Source: Rhodoplanes elegans (GTDB lineage: Bacteria; Pseudomonadota; Alphaproteobacteria; Rhizobiales; Xanthobacteraceae). From it: 64,000 nt of DNA. Under the pieces are notes generated by a model. It made no database searches, was not told where the DNA came from, and worked only from the letters and a program-made list of their open reading frames with translations. Positions 38,527 to 47,415 of the stretch are shown here, in pieces; the stretch's first letter is position 1; each line of letters starts with the position of its first letter. The position numbers were made by a program, and so were the translations under genes. The DNA is taken from contig NZ_NHSK01000074.1 in NCBI RefSeq assembly GCF_016653355.1, positions 8,178-72,177 on the forward strand, given 5' to 3'.

Positions 38527-39742
38527 CCCGCTCCGTCCGGTGCTGCGGCCTCTGTTGAGGAGCCCGCTGCGCGATCCGCTCACCACGGGACAGGGTGTGC
38601 GGGTGACCCCCACGTTGCGAAACGTGGCCACGCGGTGCGCGATTCCGAACGTTCTGAGCACGACACTCAAGTATGCGAACGCGCGCCGCGCGCACTACGC
38701 TCGGGACGCGATTGCGTCGTTGCAGATCGTCATCCCGAATTTCTACGTCAAGGCGACTGCCGCGACCGGAGAGGCTGGGACCGGCGGCACCGCGACCGTG
38801 TCGGCGAGCATCGAGTATCCGCTCGGAACGCGCACACAGGTGCTGTTCTCCGGGGTCGCGACAGGTTCGATCCCGAACAACAGTTACATCGTTTCCGACG
38901 CGGTTGCTGTGTCGATTCCGAAGGATGCTCTATTTTACGTCTGGCTGCATTGGGAGAATGCGTCTGGGTTCCCTTATAGGAATTACACCGGTAACAATCC
39001 TGGCGTGTTCGCGAGCGACGGCTACGAGTATTCGGCCTCGTCGCTCGCGGACAAGACGATGAGCGGGACGATCGCCAACAATTCTCCAACCAACACCAAT
39101 GTATTCGGCTGCTGCGCGATTATTGCGATGTCGAAGCGGCCGGCGGTGCTGCTGATCGGCGATAGCCGATGCCTCGGTACGCGGGACTCCAATGTCGCAG
39201 GGTTCGGCGACCTCGGTGAGGTGGAGAAGAGCATCGGCCCGTCGCTCGCGGTTGCGAATTACGGAATTTCGTCGCTCACGGCGCAGGGGTGGAACAACTC
39301 GCACGCGAACCAAGTCGCGTTGGCCCAGTATTTTCAGAACATCGTCATTCAGATTGGGGTCAACGATCTGTACAGCGGCGCATCGGCCGCAACTCTCATC
39401 ACCAGAAACACGACGATCGCCGGAAACTTCACGGGAAAACGCATTTTCTATACGACGATCCCGCCAGAGACGACGTCGACGGACAACTGGGCGACGGAAG
39501 TAAATCAGACGCCGGTGTCGGTTGAGAACGACACACAGCGGAAATCTTACAACGCCTCGGTTCGGGCCGGGTTGTCCGGAGCGTACGGCTATTTCGAAAT
39601 CGCCGATGTGGTCGAAAGCGCACGGGATAGTGGCATATGGAAAGCTGGCTACACGCCTGATGGTGTGCACGAAAACGCAACGGCGACGGCCGCGATCAAG
39701 GCGAGCGGTAACATCAACGCGACGGTTTTCGCGGCTACCTGA
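38519..39742 (+). CDS. SGNH/GDSL hydrolase, probably virion-associated
   Basis: A 407-residue protein. The SGNH blocks are LLIGDSRCLG (Ser), QIGVNDLY (Asn) and DGVHEN (Asp/His) in a C-terminal esterase domain (about residues 205-400). The N-terminal 200 residues are beta-rich and may attach it to the particle. Such esterases remove acetyl groups from surface polysaccharide. GTG 38519 start. Its GC content looks somewhat lower than the head genes around it. Confidence 0.88.
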   Translation: MGSPLRPVLRPLLRSPLRDPLTTGQGVRVTPTLRNVATRCAIPNVLSTTLKYANARRAHYARDAIASLQIVIPNFYVKATAATGEAGTGGTATVSASIEYPLGTRTQVLFSGVATGSIPNNSYIVSDAVAVSIPKDALFYVWLHWENASGFPYRNYTGNNPGVFASDGYEYSASSLADKTMSGTIANNSPTNTNVFGCCAIIAMSKRPAVLLIGDSRCLGTRDSNVAGFGDLGEVEKSIGPSLAVANYGISSLTAQGWNNSHANQVALAQYFQNIVIQIGVNDLYSGASAATLITRNTTIAGNFTGKRIFYTTIPPETTSTDNWATEVNQTPVSVENDTQRKSYNASVRAGLSGAYGYFEIADVVESARDSGIWKAGYTPDGVHENATATAAIKASGNINATVFAAT

Positions 39743-39786
39743 CCCACCCACACCCCAATCTCAGTTGTGCCCCATCGCGAGGCAAG

Positions 39787-40002
39787 ATGAAACTCACCAT
39801 CCTGAAACCCTTCCCCTACGCCGCAGACCACATCAACGCCGTGATGGTCGAGCCCGGAGAGGCCGAGATCGCGGACGACGTGGCTACCGGACTGATCGTC
39901 GAGGGCTACGCGCGCGACCCTGCCAAGCCGCAGCCGATCCCGATGCAGCAGGTGCCGGTCGACAAGCCGGCGGCGCCCGCCGCCGAGAAGCGCAAGGCCT
40001 GA
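39787..40002 (+). CDS. Small head-module protein, 71 aa
   Basis: A 71-residue protein (MKLTILKPFPYAADHINAVM) with a Pro/Ala-rich C-terminus. Proteins of this size and composition often precede the gp6-type connector. It ends two bases before that gene. Confidence 0.65.
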   Translation: MKLTILKPFPYAADHINAVMVEPGEAEIADDVATGLIVEGYARDPAKPQPIPMQQVPVDKPAAPAAEKRKA

Positions 40003-40004
40003 CC

Positions 40005-40646
40005 ATGCTCGTCGTCACCACCGCGGCGGCCCGGACCGATCTCACGACGCTGGAGCGGGTCAAATCCGACCTCCGGATCGAGGGCTCGGCCGAGGACGCC
40101 TACCTCCGCGGCCAGATCGCGGTGGCGACCGACCTGATCACGCGGCACCTCGGCGTTGTGCCGGCCGGCCGGTCCCGCACGCTCGGGCGCGAGACCTTGG
40201 TCGAGACGCTCCGCCCGGACCGCAGCCGCGAGCTCCTGCTCCTGTCGCGCACCCCCATCGTGTCGATCGCGTCGGTGGTCGAGGCTGACGAGACGGTGGA
40301 CGCCGCGGAATACGAGATCGAGGACGCCGCGGCCGGTATGGTGCGCCGGCTCGACGCCGACGGCGATCCCGCGCTCTGGGCGACCGGCCGGATCGTGGTG
40401 ACATACACGGCGGGGTGGCTGATGCCTGGCGATGCCAGCGCCGACCTGCCTGCCGCGATCGAGGCGGCCGCGATCGAGCTCGTCGGCTCGTTCCGCTCGG
40501 CGCGCGGCCGCGACCCGCTGGTGCGCTCCGAGAGCGTGCCGGGGCTCGGCGACACCTCGTATTGGATCCAGTCACCCATGGAGGCGGGCGAGCTGCCGCC
40601 GTCCGTCGCGACCAAGCTCGCCCCGTATCGGAGGATCGCGCTGTGA
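40005..40646 (+). CDS. Head-tail connector (gp6-like)
   Basis: A 213-residue protein. The helical N-terminal region (VKSDLRIEGSAEDAYLRGQI, AVATDLITRHLG) and the later TYTAGWL and LPAAIEAAAIELVGS elements follow the gp6/gp15-type connector family, which forms a ring beneath the portal. ATG 40005. Confidence 0.85.
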   Translation: MLVVTTAAARTDLTTLERVKSDLRIEGSAEDAYLRGQIAVATDLITRHLGVVPAGRSRTLGRETLVETLRPDRSRELLLLSRTPIVSIASVVEADETVDAAEYEIEDAAAGMVRRLDADGDPALWATGRIVVTYTAGWLMPGDASADLPAAIEAAAIELVGSFRSARGRDPLVRSESVPGLGDTSYWIQSPMEAGELPPSVATKLAPYRRIAL

Positions 40647-41083
40647 TCAGCCCGCTCAACCTCGGCGACTCCGTCATCGGCGCAGCCACGGCGGCCGCGG
40701 GCGAGGTCATCACGTCTTCGGCCGACATCAACGGCGCGACGCAGGCCTACCTGGAGATCGAGGACGACGTCTCCGCGGTCCTGCTGTCGGTCAACTTCAC
40801 GTACGGGTCTGGCGGGAGCACCCTGAAGGTCATCGTCGAGACCAGCGTCGACGGTGGCACGACCTGGACCGAGGTCTATCGCGCGGCCTTCACCACGGCG
40901 AGCGGCCAGCGCCTCGTCAACCTGTCGGCACTGACCCCGGTGAGCCCCTACACCCCGGCCGCGCTCAGCGACGATGCGGTCAAGGACGGCATCATCGGCC
41001 CGCGCTGGCGGGCTCGCAAGATCGTGAGCGGGACCTACGCGGGGAATTCGAGCCTGTCGGTTCGGATGGTGCCGCGGCGATGA
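40643..41083 (+). CDS. Hypothetical head-tail region protein, 146 aa
   Basis: A 146-residue beta-rich protein (YLEIEDDVSAVLLSVNFTYG, TLKVIVETSVDGGTTW). GTG 40643 overlaps the connector stop (GTGA) and has GGAGG upstream. Possibly a minor structural protein; family not recognised. Confidence 0.7.
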   Translation: MISPLNLGDSVIGAATAAAGEVITSSADINGATQAYLEIEDDVSAVLLSVNFTYGSGGSTLKVIVETSVDGGTTWTEVYRAAFTTASGQRLVNLSALTPVSPYTPAALSDDAVKDGIIGPRWRARKIVSGTYAGNSSLSVRMVPRR

Positions 41084-41439
41084 GCCCGGAGGCGGCCCGC
41101 GCGATGTACGCGCGCCTGATGCAGGGCGGCCAGACCGTCACCATCAGGCGTCGGACCGGCGCCGGGTCGAACCCGCCAACCTTCGAGTTTGCGGTCCGCG
41201 GCCGGCATTCCGGCTTCGACCCGGCTTCGTTGGTCGGCGGCATCGTCCAGGGCGACAGTCAGGTGATCATCCTCGCGGAGGATCTTGCCGGCGTCGGGTT
41301 CGCACTACCGTTCCGGACGACCTATGACGCCGTGATTATCGACGGGCAAAGCTACAGCATCAAAGCGCCAGTGCCGCGCCGGGCGAGCGACGGGACGATC
41401 GTGGCGTACGAACTGCAAGTCACGGGTGGTGGGAAGTAA
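41080..41439 (+). CDS. Head-tail joining protein
   Basis: A 119-residue protein. GGQTVTIRRRTGAGSN, AVRGRHSGFDP and SYSIKAPVPRRASDGTIVAY fit the small beta-barrel head-completion proteins of siphoviruses. ATG overlaps the preceding stop. It is followed by a foreign cassette before the tail genes resume at 43733. Confidence 0.7.
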   Translation: MSPEAARAMYARLMQGGQTVTIRRRTGAGSNPPTFEFAVRGRHSGFDPASLVGGIVQGDSQVIILAEDLAGVGFALPFRTTYDAVIIDGQSYSIKAPVPRRASDGTIVAYELQVTGGGK

Positions 41440-41443
41440 TGGC

Positions 41444-41686
41444 TCACTCCCGCATCCTGACCCCAGCCCCACCGGTGCGGGTGTCGCCGGGGTCGAGGAA
41501 GACAACGCCGCCGCGTTCCAGGGCGCCCTGGATAGCGGCAAGGATCGTGGCGCGGACCGGCGGGACGTCGTCGGTCTGCTCGGTACGGGAAACGGTGGCG
41601 TAGGAGACCGACGCGGCCTCGGCGAGCTGGGATGATGTCCACCCCAACAACGCCCGTGCCGCCCGAATTTGCTTCCCCGTGAGCAT
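41444..41686 (-). CDS. XRE regulator inside the late block
   Basis: An 80-residue helix-turn-helix regulator (MLTGKQIRAARALLGWTSSQ, LAEAASVSYATVSR) of a family common in rhizobia. It is antisense to the late genes. Its promoter (-35 TTGTCC 41724-41719, -10 TACAAG 41701-41696) would give an mRNA with a leader of only about three bases. It likely controls itself and the divergent plus-strand gene pair. Confidence 0.8.
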   Translation of the reverse strand: MLTGKQIRAARALLGWTSSQLAEAASVSYATVSRTEQTDDVPPVRATILAAIQGALERGGVVFLDPGDTRTGGAGVRMRE

Positions 41687-41731
41687 CGCGGGCGGCTTGT
41701 ACAGCGCGGCGTGGTGCCGGACAACAGCGGA

Positions 41732-41761
41732 ATTCCTCGGCATTTCTCGGCCTTTCTCGGC
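41732..41761. repeat. Three tandem 10-base repeats (operator-like)
   Basis: ATTCCTCGGC, ATTTCTCGGC and CTTTCTCGGC follow each other without gaps between the XRE promoter and the divergent promoter (TTGCAA 41791-41796, 16 bases, TATCTT 41813-41818). One-turn spacing would put bound regulator on one face of the helix. Confidence 0.7.
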
Positions 41762-41867
41762 AGAAGTGCGACGTTACGTAAAAAATGCGCTTGCAACGTA
41801 GCTGAAAGGCGATATCTTGTCACTACCGAGCACGATCGCTCATCAGCACGTCGAGGGTAGAGCGCAG

Positions 41868-42677
41868 ATGCAAACCACTATGGCTGCAGCCATGAAGAGC
41901 ACACCGGCCGGCCGGCTGATGGTCGCCGACGTCAATCTCCGGATCGCGGTCGAGAACGCGCTTCGCGCGCGCCGCGGCAGCGTCGATCAGGCGCTCGACC
42001 TGTTCCTGCGCACCAACGGGCGCGAGGCGCTCCACGATTATTTCGAGCTTGTCGCCGCCGACATGGCCGGCGCTGCTCTGCCGGGCGGGGGCCATATGTC
42101 GATTGGCTCCCAAAGAACTCGTGCCCTCGCCCGGCGACCGAATGACGACGACGCTGGCCAATGTTTCGGTGCCAACCACTCGGCGAGTGCCGGCGCGTCG
42201 TCACCCTCTGACGGACGGACCGACCATACCTGCGGTGTAGCCCACGTTGCGCCTGTCGGTTCTCCGTCTCTCTCTGACGGCGGTGCGGGCCAGCTCCGCA
42301 TTGGCGCCCATTCACCTCGTGCCCGCGCCCCGTCACCCCTTCGCGAGCGGGCGGACCAAAGCCGCATTGTCACCCAGTCGCCGGGTGTCCGCCCCGCTCG
42401 CGATCCCTCTCCGACCCAACTTCGCGCCGTCGACGCGGTGAAGGGCGCCGCCGCAGATGCGATCTGGCGGGTGAAGAAGACCAGTGACGGCCGCGCGTGG
42501 GGCGAGATCGGGTATCACGAGCTGGCCGGGCTGGCGCGCGACGGCGGCATCGCCAAGGCGCTGATCGACCACATCGGCGCGGTCAACGACAAGCAACGGT
42601 TCGCGCCGCTCCCGACGCTGGTCTCGGCCGGCACATTCGAAACGCTCTGCCGCAACGCGGAGCGGGCCAATGTCTGA
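41868..42677 (+). CDS. Cassette protein A, 269 aa
   Basis: A 269-residue protein. The N-terminal region (LRIAVENALRARRGSVDQAL, NGREALHDYFELVAADMAG) and C-terminal region (WGEIGYHELAGLARDGGIAK) are conserved in rhizobial prophages; the middle 120 residues are low-complexity Ser/Pro/Arg-rich. Function unknown. It may start at ATG 41868 or, without a ribosome site, at TTG 41817. It overlaps the next gene by eight bases. Confidence 0.75.
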   Translation: MQTTMAAAMKSTPAGRLMVADVNLRIAVENALRARRGSVDQALDLFLRTNGREALHDYFELVAADMAGAALPGGGHMSIGSQRTRALARRPNDDDAGQCFGANHSASAGASSPSDGRTDHTCGVAHVAPVGSPSLSDGGAGQLRIGAHSPRARAPSPLRERADQSRIVTQSPGVRPARDPSPTQLRAVDAVKGAAADAIWRVKKTSDGRAWGEIGYHELAGLARDGGIAKALIDHIGAVNDKQRFAPLPTLVSAGTFETLCRNAERANV

Positions 42678-43566
42678 GGAGATCATCGCTCAGATCCGCG
42701 CGTGGCACCGGGAGCGGTGTTATGCCATGGAGCAGCGCAAGCGTTCCAACGCCGCGCTCGGCGCCTACCTGCGGACCGCGCTGGGCTGGCGCAAGGACGC
42801 GCCGGCCGAAGAGCGGAAGGCGATCGAGGCGTTGGCCAAAGATCTGATCATCTGCGGCAAGCTGGGTGCCAAGGCCGCGGCACTGAAGACGCCGAAGCAG
42901 AACCATCATGAACTGGCCGGGTCACCAGAGTACAAGCGGTTCGCCAAGATCATCAGCGCCTCGATCAAGGCGCGAGCGCCGTGGGACGCGATCGAGTCCG
43001 AGTCGGTTAAAGCTTTGGAGGTTCTTGCCGAGCAGTTGCCCGTGTGGGCGGCGTTCGGCGCAGAGATTCGCGGATTCGGTCTGAAGTCGCTGGCGACGAT
43101 CGTCGGAGAGGCCGGTGACCTGTCGAACTACGCCACGGTCGCGAAGCTGTGGAAGCGGATGGGCGTCGGGGTCGTCAACGGCAAGCGGCAAGGTGGCCTC
43201 GCCAAGTCGGCCAGCAAGGACGAGTGGATCGAGCACGGCTACAACCGGCAGCGCCGGTCGCGCATGTGGAACGTCGGCAAGGCGCTGATCTATGCCGGCG
43301 GCGAGTACGCGGACCTGTATCGCGCACGGAAGGAAGTCGAGCGGCAGAAGGCGGCCGACGAAGGGCTGACCGTCGCGCCGGCCGGGTCGATCCCAAAGAA
43401 ACGGGCGGCTGAGTTCCGCTCGCTCGGACACATCGAAAAGCGCGCTCAGCGCGTGATGGAGAAAGAGCTTCTGAAACGCCTGTGGAAGGCGTGGCGGCGG
43501 GCCAGCATCCAGGTGAACCCCGAGGAGAGAATGCCCGCCTCCGAAATTCTGATCGCGGCCGAATAG
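42670..43566 (+). CDS. Cassette protein B with IS110-like HhH domain
   Basis: A 298-residue protein. FGAEIRGFGLKSLATIVGEA with GDLSNYATVAKLWKRMGVG matches the helix-hairpin-helix of the C-terminal domain of IS110/IS116 transposases, and HGYNRQRRSRMWNVGKALIY continues that domain. The DEDD catalytic domain of IS110 is absent, so it is not an active transposase but probably a structure-specific DNA-binding protein. It and protein A form the plus-strand part of the cassette. Confidence 0.82.
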   Translation: MSEEIIAQIRAWHRERCYAMEQRKRSNAALGAYLRTALGWRKDAPAEERKAIEALAKDLIICGKLGAKAAALKTPKQNHHELAGSPEYKRFAKIISASIKARAPWDAIESESVKALEVLAEQLPVWAAFGAEIRGFGLKSLATIVGEAGDLSNYATVAKLWKRMGVGVVNGKRQGGLAKSASKDEWIEHGYNRQRRSRMWNVGKALIYAGGEYADLYRARKEVERQKAADEGLTVAPAGSIPKKRAAEFRSLGHIEKRAQRVMEKELLKRLWKAWRRASIQVNPEERMPASEILIAAE

Positions 43567-43732
43567 CCGCGCGCGGCGGACCATTGCTGAATTGCAAACC
43601 ACTGGTGCGGTGTCCGCCGCACTAATTCGGCGAAAGCCGAACGCCAGACCAAATCACCTTTGAATCCCAGAGACCGAGTGTCTGGCAAGCGGGTCGCAGC
43701 GATGCGGCCCGCGCACCTATGGAAGGTAGGCA

Positions 43733-44410
43733 ATGGCGCTGTCGGCCAAGATCGAGGCACTCGACCGCGACGTTGAACTGATCATTCAGTCCGACCTCTC
43801 GCCGGCGGCGCGCAGCCGCGTGCTGGCGCAGTTCGCACGGGAGCAGATCGGGATCGCGAGCGAGCAGAACCGCCGCGCTCTGGGCTCTGTCCCGCCGTTC
43901 ACGACGTTCGTTGACGGGTCGGAAAGTGCCGCACTCGATCGGGTTCGCCCGGATGGCGTGATCTCGGTCGAGTACGAGTTGTTCGTCGATGTCCTGCGCT
44001 TCATCGCCGACGAGTTGGTCAAGACCTCGCCGAAACTCACCGGCCGCTACTCGAAGAGCCACATCCTGATGGCCGATGGCGACGAGATCGAGCTGACGGA
44101 CGACCTGCCGGACGCTGCCGAGTTTGCGTTCGTGTCGACGATGCCGTACAGCCGAAAACTTGAAAAAGGCTTGTCGCGGCAAGCACCTGATGGAATTTAC
44201 GAAGTGCTCGCCGCCAAGGCCAAGCGCAGGTTCTCCAACATCGCCACAATCCGCTTCGGCTTCCGATCGGTGCTCGGCGCCTCGGCGCTGAACACCTGGG
44301 CAGGCCGGACCCGCATGCGGCCGAACCGCACCAACAAGCAGTCGGCCCGCGCGTTCGGCGACTGGCTCCGCCGGCAGCCGGCTATCGTCGTCACGTTCAG
44401 GAACCGATAG
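43733..44410 (+). CDS. Minor tail or tail-completion protein
   Basis: A 225-residue protein in the place where HK97 gp10-type tail-completion proteins are encoded. It contains ASEQNRRALGSVPPFTTFVD and a terminal WLRRQPAIVVTFRNR. The 166-base gap before it holds a 9-bp inverted repeat (GCGGCGGAC with GTCCGCCGC, about 43571-43618). Probably at the head-tail junction. Confidence 0.7.
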   Translation: MALSAKIEALDRDVELIIQSDLSPAARSRVLAQFAREQIGIASEQNRRALGSVPPFTTFVDGSESAALDRVRPDGVISVEYELFVDVLRFIADELVKTSPKLTGRYSKSHILMADGDEIELTDDLPDAAEFAFVSTMPYSRKLEKGLSRQAPDGIYEVLAAKAKRRFSNIATIRFGFRSVLGASALNTWAGRTRMRPNRTNKQSARAFGDWLRRQPAIVVTFRNR

Positions 44411-44414
44411 CAGC

Positions 44415-44852
44415 ATGGCCGCCGACGCCGTTTACGACGCGATCCGGGCCTACCTGGAGGGCACCGAGAGCACGCCGCCGGCGTGGACCGCGACCCGGAT
44501 CCGCTGGGAAAACGAGGACTTCGTCAAGCCCGAGCCGCCGTCGCCGTGGATCGCTGTGGCACTCACCGGCGTGGTCTACGGCCAGCAAAGCATCGGCGCC
44601 GCGACTCAGGCGGATAACCGCTGGGACGAGGACGGGACGCTGTGGATCTCGGTGTTCGCCCCGGTCGGCCAGGGCGTGAGCGAGATCCGCGCGCTGTGCA
44701 AGCAGCTCGCGGACCTGTTCCGCGGGACGACTCTGCTCGGTGGTGCTTTGGAGTTTATGGACGCCGCGATCGGCACGAATGGGCCGGCTGCGGAAGAGGG
44801 GAATTGGTTCGAGCTGCTGGTCGCGATTGACTGGCGACGAATGGAGGCGTGA
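44415..44852 (+). CDS. Tail terminator-like protein
   Basis: A 145-residue protein (VYDAIRAYLEGTESTPPAWT, RWDEDGTLWISVFAPVGQG) matching the size, order and beta-alpha style of DUF4128-type tail terminators, which cap the tail tube before joining to the head. Confidence 0.78.
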   Translation: MAADAVYDAIRAYLEGTESTPPAWTATRIRWENEDFVKPEPPSPWIAVALTGVVYGQQSIGAATQADNRWDEDGTLWISVFAPVGQGVSEIRALCKQLADLFRGTTLLGGALEFMDAAIGTNGPAAEEGNWFELLVAIDWRRMEA

Positions 44853-45023
44853 TCACTTCGTCTTCATGAACGCTTCGACGGCCTCGGCCAGTGCAACAAG
44901 ATCGACCTTCCCGTCGATCCCAAATTCGCGCGGGTCGTCGCAGTCGTACAGGTACGGGCCACCGCTGAACAGTGGGCCTGATTGCCGTTCAAGCTCGGCG
45001 ATGATCGCGTCGAGGAGTGTCAT
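44853..45023 (-). CDS. Antisense small acidic protein, 56 aa
   Basis: A 56-residue protein (MTLLDAIIAELERQSGPLFS, YDCDDPREFG) with AGGAGG six bases before ATG 45023. It abuts the tail terminator stop. A TACTCT -10-like box lies at about 45047-45052. A third antisense insertion in the late block; function unknown. Confidence 0.65.
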   Translation of the reverse strand: MTLLDAIIAELERQSGPLFSGGPYLYDCDDPREFGIDGKVDLVALAEAVEAFMKTK

Positions 45024-45189
45024 TTCGGCCTCCTGTGAGGCGGAGAGAGTACCAAAATCCGGCCGCTTCGGCGAGCCGTAACGCCCTAACTGGCGCCTTG
45101 GGCAAGCGTCATCCGCGCCGTCGTGAGACGCCGCAACACCGCCGCCGTCGTGATGACGCCGGCTTCCTCCCTTTGATGGAGCCCAAACT

Positions 45190-46653
45190 ATGACGTCGAG
45201 CAATCGTACGAGGGTGGCCGTCTGTCGTGAGTCGACGGTCGGGACGACGCCCAACACCCCGCGCATGCGCACGATGCGCATCACCGGCGAGTCGCTGTCG
45301 TTCACGCCGGAGTACGTCGACAGCGACGAGGTCCGCTCGGACCGCATGCTCGGCGACCCGATCAAGGTGATGCAGGCCAGCCAGGGCGGGCTCAATTTCG
45401 AGCTGAGCTACCCGGAGGACAACACCCCGTTGTCCGAGGTGATCCGGTCGGCGCTGTTCGCCACCTGGACCAACACGCCGACCTTCGACAACGACGGCAC
45501 AGCCGACAGCGTGTGCACCCAGGTCACGGACTCCACCGACACCTTCACGGTCGCGTCGGGCGGCGCCGCGGCCGTCGCCGGACATCTGATCCGGACGACG
45601 GGGTTCACCAACGCGGCGAACAACGGGATCTTCAAGGTCGGGTCATCGACCGGGACGACCATCGTGGTCGCTGGCACGCCCACGCTCACCGACGAGGCGG
45701 CCCCGCCCGCCGCCGCGAAGATCAAGGTGGTCGGGTTCCAGGGCGCGTCCGGCGACATCACGGCGACCAGCACCGGGCTCGGATCGACGCTGCTCGATTT
45801 CACGACGCTCGGCCTCGCGGTCGGCCAGTGGATCAAGATCGGCGGCACAGCGACGGGCGACAAGTTCGCGACGGCTGCGTGCAACGGCTTCGCCCGCGTC
45901 ACCGCGATCGCGGCACACGCCCTGACCTGTGACAACCTGCCGAGCGGATGGACCACGGATTCCGGCGCCTCGAAGACGATCAAGGTCTGGTTCGGCGACC
46001 AGATCAAAAACGGAACCACCGTCTCGTCGATGACGATCGAGAAGGGGTTCATGGGCCAGACCACGCCGACCTACATCTACAACACAGGCATGGTCGCCAA
46101 CACGCTGGAACTGACGTTCCAGAGCCGGCAGAAGATCACGGGCTCGGTGAACTTCATGGGCATGGGCGGCGGACAGGACACAACGTCGCTCGATTCATCG
46201 CCCGACGCCGAGACGACGAATTCCGTGATGGCCTGCCACGCCAACGTCGGCCGGCTCGCCGAGAACGGGTCGACCCTCACCGATCCGAACTGGGCGCGCT
46301 CGTTCTCGCTCAACGTCAACAACAACATCGAGATGAAGGACGCCGTCGACTCGACGTCGCCGGTCGGGCACCGCGAGGGCGAGTGCACCGTGACCGGCAA
46401 CATCACGACGTACTTCGGCTCGAACTCGCTGCTGGCCAAGCTCTACGCGGGCACCGCGACCAGCATCAACGTCAGGGCCGCAAAGGACAGCCAAGCCATC
46501 ATCCTCCAGGTGCCGCGCGCCACGCTGCGCTCTGGCGTCCCGGCAGCGGGCGGGAAGAACCAGAACGTGGAGCTGTCGAGCGATTTCCAGGCGTCGAAGG
46601 ACACGCTCACGTCGGCGCACGTCATCATCGACCGCATTCCCTACTACGAGTGA
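45190..46653 (+). CDS. Major tail tube protein
   Basis: A 487-residue protein. The N-terminal RITGESLSFTPEYVDSDEVR and SQGGLNFELSYPEDNTPLSE, and the C-terminal NVELSSDFQASKDTLTSAHV, match phage tail tube proteins. A Thr/Gly-rich insertion (about residues 100-250) resembles surface domains. Two hairpins follow its stop, in keeping with high expression. Confidence 0.88.
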   Translation: MTSSNRTRVAVCRESTVGTTPNTPRMRTMRITGESLSFTPEYVDSDEVRSDRMLGDPIKVMQASQGGLNFELSYPEDNTPLSEVIRSALFATWTNTPTFDNDGTADSVCTQVTDSTDTFTVASGGAAAVAGHLIRTTGFTNAANNGIFKVGSSTGTTIVVAGTPTLTDEAAPPAAAKIKVVGFQGASGDITATSTGLGSTLLDFTTLGLAVGQWIKIGGTATGDKFATAACNGFARVTAIAAHALTCDNLPSGWTTDSGASKTIKVWFGDQIKNGTTVSSMTIEKGFMGQTTPTYIYNTGMVANTLELTFQSRQKITGSVNFMGMGGGQDTTSLDSSPDAETTNSVMACHANVGRLAENGSTLTDPNWARSFSLNVNNNIEMKDAVDSTSPVGHREGECTVTGNITTYFGSNSLLAKLYAGTATSINVRAAKDSQAIILQVPRATLRSGVPAAGGKNQNVELSSDFQASKDTLTSAHVIIDRIPYYE

Positions 46654-46659
46654 CCCGTT

Positions 46660-46710
46660 CCGCGGCCCGAACGCCGCGGCCCCGCTTCGTGGTGGTCTCC
46701 TCCCACGAAG
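46660..46710 (+). terminator. Paired hairpins after the tail tube gene
   Basis: CCGCGGC pairs with GCCGCGG (46660-46679), then CTTCGTGG with CCACGAAG (46685-46710). There is no T-tract. They may protect the tube mRNA or reduce read-through into chaperone genes. Confidence 0.5.
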
Positions 46711-46774
46711 ACCCTGCGCGCAGAGGCGGGCGGCGGGTTCGGCCGCCGTCCGCCACCTCCCGAACGAGGACAAA

Positions 46775-46984
46775 ATGGCGACACACGAACAAAGGCGCGT
46801 CGCTCGTCGAATGGTCGACGCAATCGCCGAAGTGAACGCTGCGCTGGCTGAGGCGGCGAGCGTCGATCTGCATGTGGAATTCACGCCTGCTGTGGTCGGC
46901 CGCATCTCCGGGATCAAGCTCACGTGTTGCGAATCCCGCGAGCGCGTCGACCCGCTTCCCCCTTCCGAACACGGTGACGACTGA
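46775..46984 (+). CDS. Small tail-module protein, 69 aa
   Basis: A 69-residue protein (EQRRVARRMVDAIAEVNAAL) with a helical start, encoded between tube and chaperones. Unknown. Its stop touches the next ATG. Confidence 0.6.
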   Translation: MATHEQRRVARRMVDAIAEVNAALAEAASVDLHVEFTPAVVGRISGIKLTCCESRERVDPLPPSEHGDD

Positions 46985-47415
46985 TGGACCTCTCCCAGAT
47001 CAAGACCAACTCGGCCCTCATCGAGCAGGGCGAGTGGATCGGCGACCTCCCCGAACTCGGCGACGTCGCGTTCCGGGTCCGCGGGCTCGGCAACGCTGAC
47101 TATCGCGCCCTGCAGCACAAGCTGATCAACGAGATCCCGGCGCGTCTGCGCCGCAAGGGGCTCGGCGCCGACGACCAGGACCGGATCCAGACCGAGTGCC
47201 TGATCGAGACCGTGCTCACCGACTGGCGCGGCCTCACCTCCGGCGGCGCGCCGCTCCCCTATAGCCGCGAGAAGGCCCGCGAGCTGCTGACCGATCCCGA
47301 CTTCCGCCGTCTGCGTGACGCCGTGTTCGCCGCGGCGTCGATGGTCGGCGAGGACGTGGCGGCGGCCGACGAGGCGCTGGAAAAAAACTCCGAGACGTCT
47401 TCCGCTGGCGCCTGA
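46984..47415 (+). CDS. Tail assembly chaperone, short form (G-like)
   Basis: A 143-residue protein (GDVAFRVRGLGNADYRALQH, CLIETVLTDWRGL) in the lambda-G position before the tape measure. Such chaperones coat the tape measure during tail assembly. The heptamer AAAAAAC at 47382-47388 lies near the 3' end in the zero frame, so a fraction of ribosomes should shift to make the longer G-T form. Confidence 0.83.
   Translation: MDLSQIKTNSALIEQGEWIGDLPELGDVAFRVRGLGNADYRALQHKLINEIPARLRRKGLGADDQDRIQTECLIETVLTDWRGLTSGGAPLPYSREKARELLTDPDFRRLRDAVFAAASMVGEDVAAADEALEKNSETSSAGA

Noticed and set aside
42670-43566. Active IS110 insertion sequence
   Set aside because: Only the helix-hairpin-helix domain is present; the DEDD catalytic domain and flanking IS ends are missing.
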